A model generated the notes under the pieces. That model searched no databases. It was given only the letters and a program-made list of their open reading frames with translations, and was not told the origin of the DNA. From the NCBI GenBank assembly GCA_012932295.1, contig JAAONU010000006.1:33444882-33508881 (forward strand): a stretch of 64,000 bases of DNA, read 5' to 3'. Shown here piece by piece: positions 60,795 to 64,000 of this stretch. The position numbers and the translations under genes are program-made. Positions within the stretch are counted from its first letter, which is position 1; every line of letters begins with the position of its first letter. The stretch comes from Cyclina sinensis (lineage: Eukaryota > Mollusca > Bivalvia > Venerida > Veneridae).

Positions 60795-62600
60795 AACAAG
60801 AGAGCCTTGATGGCCCTGAGTCACTGCCCAAGTACAATGTACTTTGGCTGTGTGTCTGCTACTGAGCAAACATCAGAAGCAAGATAACAGGTTTTGAATT
60901 GAATTTTTTAAGATCTTATATTTTATACAAAAGGAACCCTGGACTGGGCCAATTGCGATCCCAGGGACAAAATTTGAACAAACTTGGTAGAGGACCTCTA
61001 GCTGATGCACATGCAAAATATCTAAGTTTAAGGTCTTGTGGTTTCAGACAAGATGATTTTTTAAGTCTTCCTTATGTAAGCCTATATAAAATCAAGTGAC
61101 CTAGGGCCAAGGCCATTTATGACCCCAGTGGCATAACTGAACAATCTTGGTAGAGGTCTTCTAGATGACACTCCATTCAAAATATCTAAGGTCTATATGT
61201 TATGGTTTCTCAAAAGAAGACCTTAAAGATTAAAATTTCTTCTATGCAAGTAGAACCCCTGGGGCAGGGCAAATTTTAATCCCAGGGACATAAGTTTAAG
61301 TACAATAGACAATGCAACATACAAAATATCTAAGGTCTTGGGCATACAGTTTCTGACAAAAAGATTTTTAAGTCTTTCCTTTATGAACCAATGTAAACTC
61401 AAGTGATCCCCGGGCAGACCCAATGGGCATAATTTGAACAATTTTAGTAGAAGGCCTTTAGATGATGCTCCATTTAAAATATCTAAGGTCTAAAGTTTAT
61501 AGTTTGTCACAAGAAGATTTTAAATAAAAATAATTTTCACATATAAAACCTGAAGGTTGGGGCTTATTTTAACCTTAGGGACAGAATTTGAACAAAACTG
61601 GTAGATGTCAACTAGACAATGCAACATACAAAATCTCTAACCACTAAGGCAAGAAAATTTTTAGCATCTTTCCAATATAACCCTACATAAAATCAAGTGA
61701 TCCTGGGGCAGGAACATTAATGACCCCAGGGACATAATTTGAATAATCTTGGTAGAGAACGCAAAGGTGATGCTTCATGCAAAATATCTTTGGTCGATGG
61801 CTTATGGTTTCTTAAAAGATGACTTTCAAAGATTAAATATTTACCATAAAAAGGATCACGAGGCAGGGCAAATTTTTACACCAAGGACATACATGTGTAC
61901 TTTGAACAAACTTGGTAGAGGATACTAGAAAATACAACATGAAAAATATCTTAGCTTAAGGGATACGGTTTCAGATAAGAAATTCTTTTAATCTTTCCCT
62001 TATAAGCCTATGTAAAATCAAGTGACTCAGGGGTAGGGACATTATTGTCCCCAGAGGCATAATCTGAACGATTTTGGTAGAGGACCTCTAAATGGTGCTC
62101 CAAGCAAAGTATCTAAGGCCTTAAGCTTACAATTTCCCCACATGGAGATTTTCAAAGATGAGGTCAATTGTGACCCCAGGGTTTTTTAAAACAAACTTGG
62201 TAGAGGTCTACTACACACCTAATTTCAAACCTCTAGAGTTTTGGGCAAGAAAACTTTTAAAATTTTCATCTTTATTTCTATGTTAAACATGTGAACCCTC
62301 TGGTGGGGCCAGTAGTGACCCTGGGGACATAATTTGAACAAACTTGGGAGTGATCCACCAGCAAATGCTTCATGCCCAATTTCAGAACTCTAGGCCAAGA
62401 AGATTTTGTTAAAGATTTTCCTCTATATTTCTATGTAAAACTACTTCATGCAAGGTACATTCCTGCAAAGTTTTATCAAATTTCATCAAGTTGTTAAGAA
62501 GCTTAACTAGGAGATGTTGTTTAAAGTAAAAAGTTGACAACACATGATGGACACAGGGTGATCACAAAAGCTCACCTTAAGCAGCACAGGTGAGATAAAA
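60795..62600. repeat. Long dispersed repeat, about 200-bp modules, about 8 copies
   Basis: It starts 'acaagagagccttgatggcc' and ends 'aaagctcacc...cacaggtgagataaa'. Modules contain 'ccccagggacataatttga', 'cttggtagaggtctt', 'gatgctccatgcaaaatat', 'ctaaggtct', 'gacaagaagattttt' and 'cctatgtaaaatcaagtga'. Modules are well diverged, implying an old tandem structure. It is related to 13375-13990, 51112-52837 and 54633-55085. Frames at 60899-61099 (+) and 61223-61441 (-) are part of it. Confidence 0.8.
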
Positions 62601-63231
62601 ATTAGAGGCCAAATTTCTCATTTTATAGAAAAAAAACAAGCTGTTTTAGGATAATTTTACCAGATATTGTGAAAAAAAGGTGTCATGTCAAAAAATTTCA
62701 GAAATTTCAGTAGCCATTTGTTATTATGGCTTCTGGTTATGCCAACAAAGCATTAAGGAATAAGGGGATAATAGTAATCAAGTCAAGCTTCTGCATGGGT
62801 CTTTATTTAAACATACAAGATGAATGTCTCCTCAAAGTTTTTAAGTAAAATTAAATTTTGAACAAAAAAGGAAATAATTTTTTCAAAGATGTAGGCCAAC
62901 TGGACTCATTGCTCCAGAAAATCCATAGACCAAAATAAAATACCTTTGCCGCAAACAATAAAACTAAGGTCATAAGATAAATTCATACAGGTTCATTGTA
63001 CCTATAGTCTGGCTTAGTTTAAAGGCCAAACCAGAGCTTTGCAAGCCACAAGAAATTTAAAAATGGTGGTGGGGGGTTGGAATTAAAAATAGTTGAAGTG
63101 CAACCCAGCACCAATTTTTCCCTCTCAGAAGCCAGTTTCAGCAAACTGAGCAACTGTACTATATTTCGGCTAGTTTCTGCAACCTTTTTTGGCACTCCAG
63201 AAACTAGAAGACAGTAGGGGATGAGTATGAG
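62601..63231. other. Non-coding, no supported gene
   Basis: AT-rich spacer. I looked here for the upstream S28 exon (a Tyr/Phe- and His-rich N-terminal segment) on the - strand and did not find it. Confidence 0.45.
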
Positions 63232-64000
63232 AAAAAACCAAACAAGTACAAGAAACTAGGGGACAAGTACAAGAAACAAAGGAACAAGTACAAGAAACAA
63301 AGGAACAAGTGCAAGAAATTAGGGGACAAGACTAGTACAAGAAACTAGGGAACAAATACAAATAACTAGGGGACAAGTACAAGAAACTAGGGAACAAGTA
63401 CAAGAAACTAGAGAAAAACAAGAAACTAGGGGACAAGAACAAGAAACAAAAAAAAAATATACAAAAAACAAGGGAATAAGTGCAAGAAACTAACAGACAA
63501 GTACATGACTAGGGGATAAGTACAAGAAACTTGGGAACAAGTACAAGAAACTAGAGAACAAGTACAAGAAAAAAGAGAACAAGCTCAAGAAACTAGGAGA
63601 AAAGTACAAGAAACTAAGGAACAAGTACAAGAAACTAGGGGACAACTACAAGAAACTGGGGGACAAGTACAAGAAACAAAGGAACAAGTGCATGAAACAA
63701 AGGAACAAGTGCAAGAACAAGGGGACAAGAACAAGAAACTAGGGAACAAGTGCAAGAAACTAGTGGACAAGTACAAGAAACAAAGGAAAATGTACAACAA
63801 ACAAGGGAACAAGTGCAAGAAACTAGGGGACAAGTACAAGAAACTAGGGAACAAGTACAAGAAACGATGGAACAAGAACAAGAAACCTGGGAACAAGTAC
63901 AAGAAACAAAGGAACAAGTGCAAGAAACTAGGGGACAAGTACATGAAACAAGGAAACAAGTGCAAGAAACTAGGGGAAAAGTACAAGAAACCAGGGAAAA
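63232..64000. repeat. Minisatellite, about 21-bp unit, running off the right edge
   Basis: Units are 'gaaactaggggacaagtacaa' with one base trimmed or changed in many copies; variants include 'aaacaaaggaacaagtgcaa'. About 36 copies are visible and the array continues beyond the window. Because 21 is divisible by three, long open frames arise, including 133 codons at 63585-63986 (-) that encode Phe/Leu/Ser/Pro/Cys-rich repeats. These are repeat artefacts. Confidence 0.93.

Noticed and set aside
63585..63986. 133-codon open frame on the - strand, Phe/Leu/Ser/Pro/Cys-rich
   Set aside because: It is the 21-bp minisatellite read through; a unit length divisible by three keeps frames open. There is no start context or domain.

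Overview
This window is eukaryotic, AT-rich and almost gene-free. It reads as intronic or intergenic DNA of a marine mollusc, most likely a bivalve clam. The evidence is indirect. There are spliced-exon signals (a 46-codon exon with AG/GT borders) and AATAAA polyadenylation signals. There are tRNA-derived SINEs and many dispersed repeat families built on motifs such as 'aaagggcaataactctgc', 'tgaccttgaccttt' and 'gggggcataactctg', which I associate with bivalve genomes. There are no bacterial operons, ribosome binding sites or dense ORFs. The species assignment is inference.

Only two protein-coding pieces are well supported. At the left edge (1-267, +) is the C-terminal end of a protein with a textbook SUMO-interaction-like core (VIVISDDDD), followed by a 3'UTR with two poly(A) signals. 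Near the right edge (60459-60598, -) is one internal exon of a peptidase family S28 protein (DPP7/PRCP-like), with clean splice sites and a strongly conserved GPIFFYTGNEG...VFAEH stretch. I could not find its neighbouring exons here. Three further exon-like blocks on the - strand (58984-59043, 58014-58063, 48713-48763) are weaker candidates. The last two are paralogous copies of each other.

The rest has four layers. (1) Diverged local segmental duplications: 9.8-11.8 kb with 16.8-22.8 kb; 25.8-26.4 kb with 28.3-28.9 kb; and a larger set at about 33.8-36.3, 40.0-49.1 and 50.8-58.2 kb. (2) Minisatellites near 6.9, 14, 16, 17, 33, 43.9-48.4, 55.8 and 63.2-64 kb. The 4.5 kb array of 46-bp units is the most striking. 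(3) Probable non-autonomous DNA elements with inverted ends (22.08-22.52, 31.26-32.36 and 37.89-38.80 kb, the last with a probable 4-bp target duplication), three SINE copies (15.6, 42.3, 49.15 kb) and a LINE-like tail at 23.8 kb. (4) Dispersed repeat families, several of which are themselves tandemly built and nested in one another.

The genes show no operon-like cooperation. The picture is of large introns or intergenic space shaped by tandem duplication, satellite expansion and transposition. All alignments were made by eye, so repeat borders are approximate.
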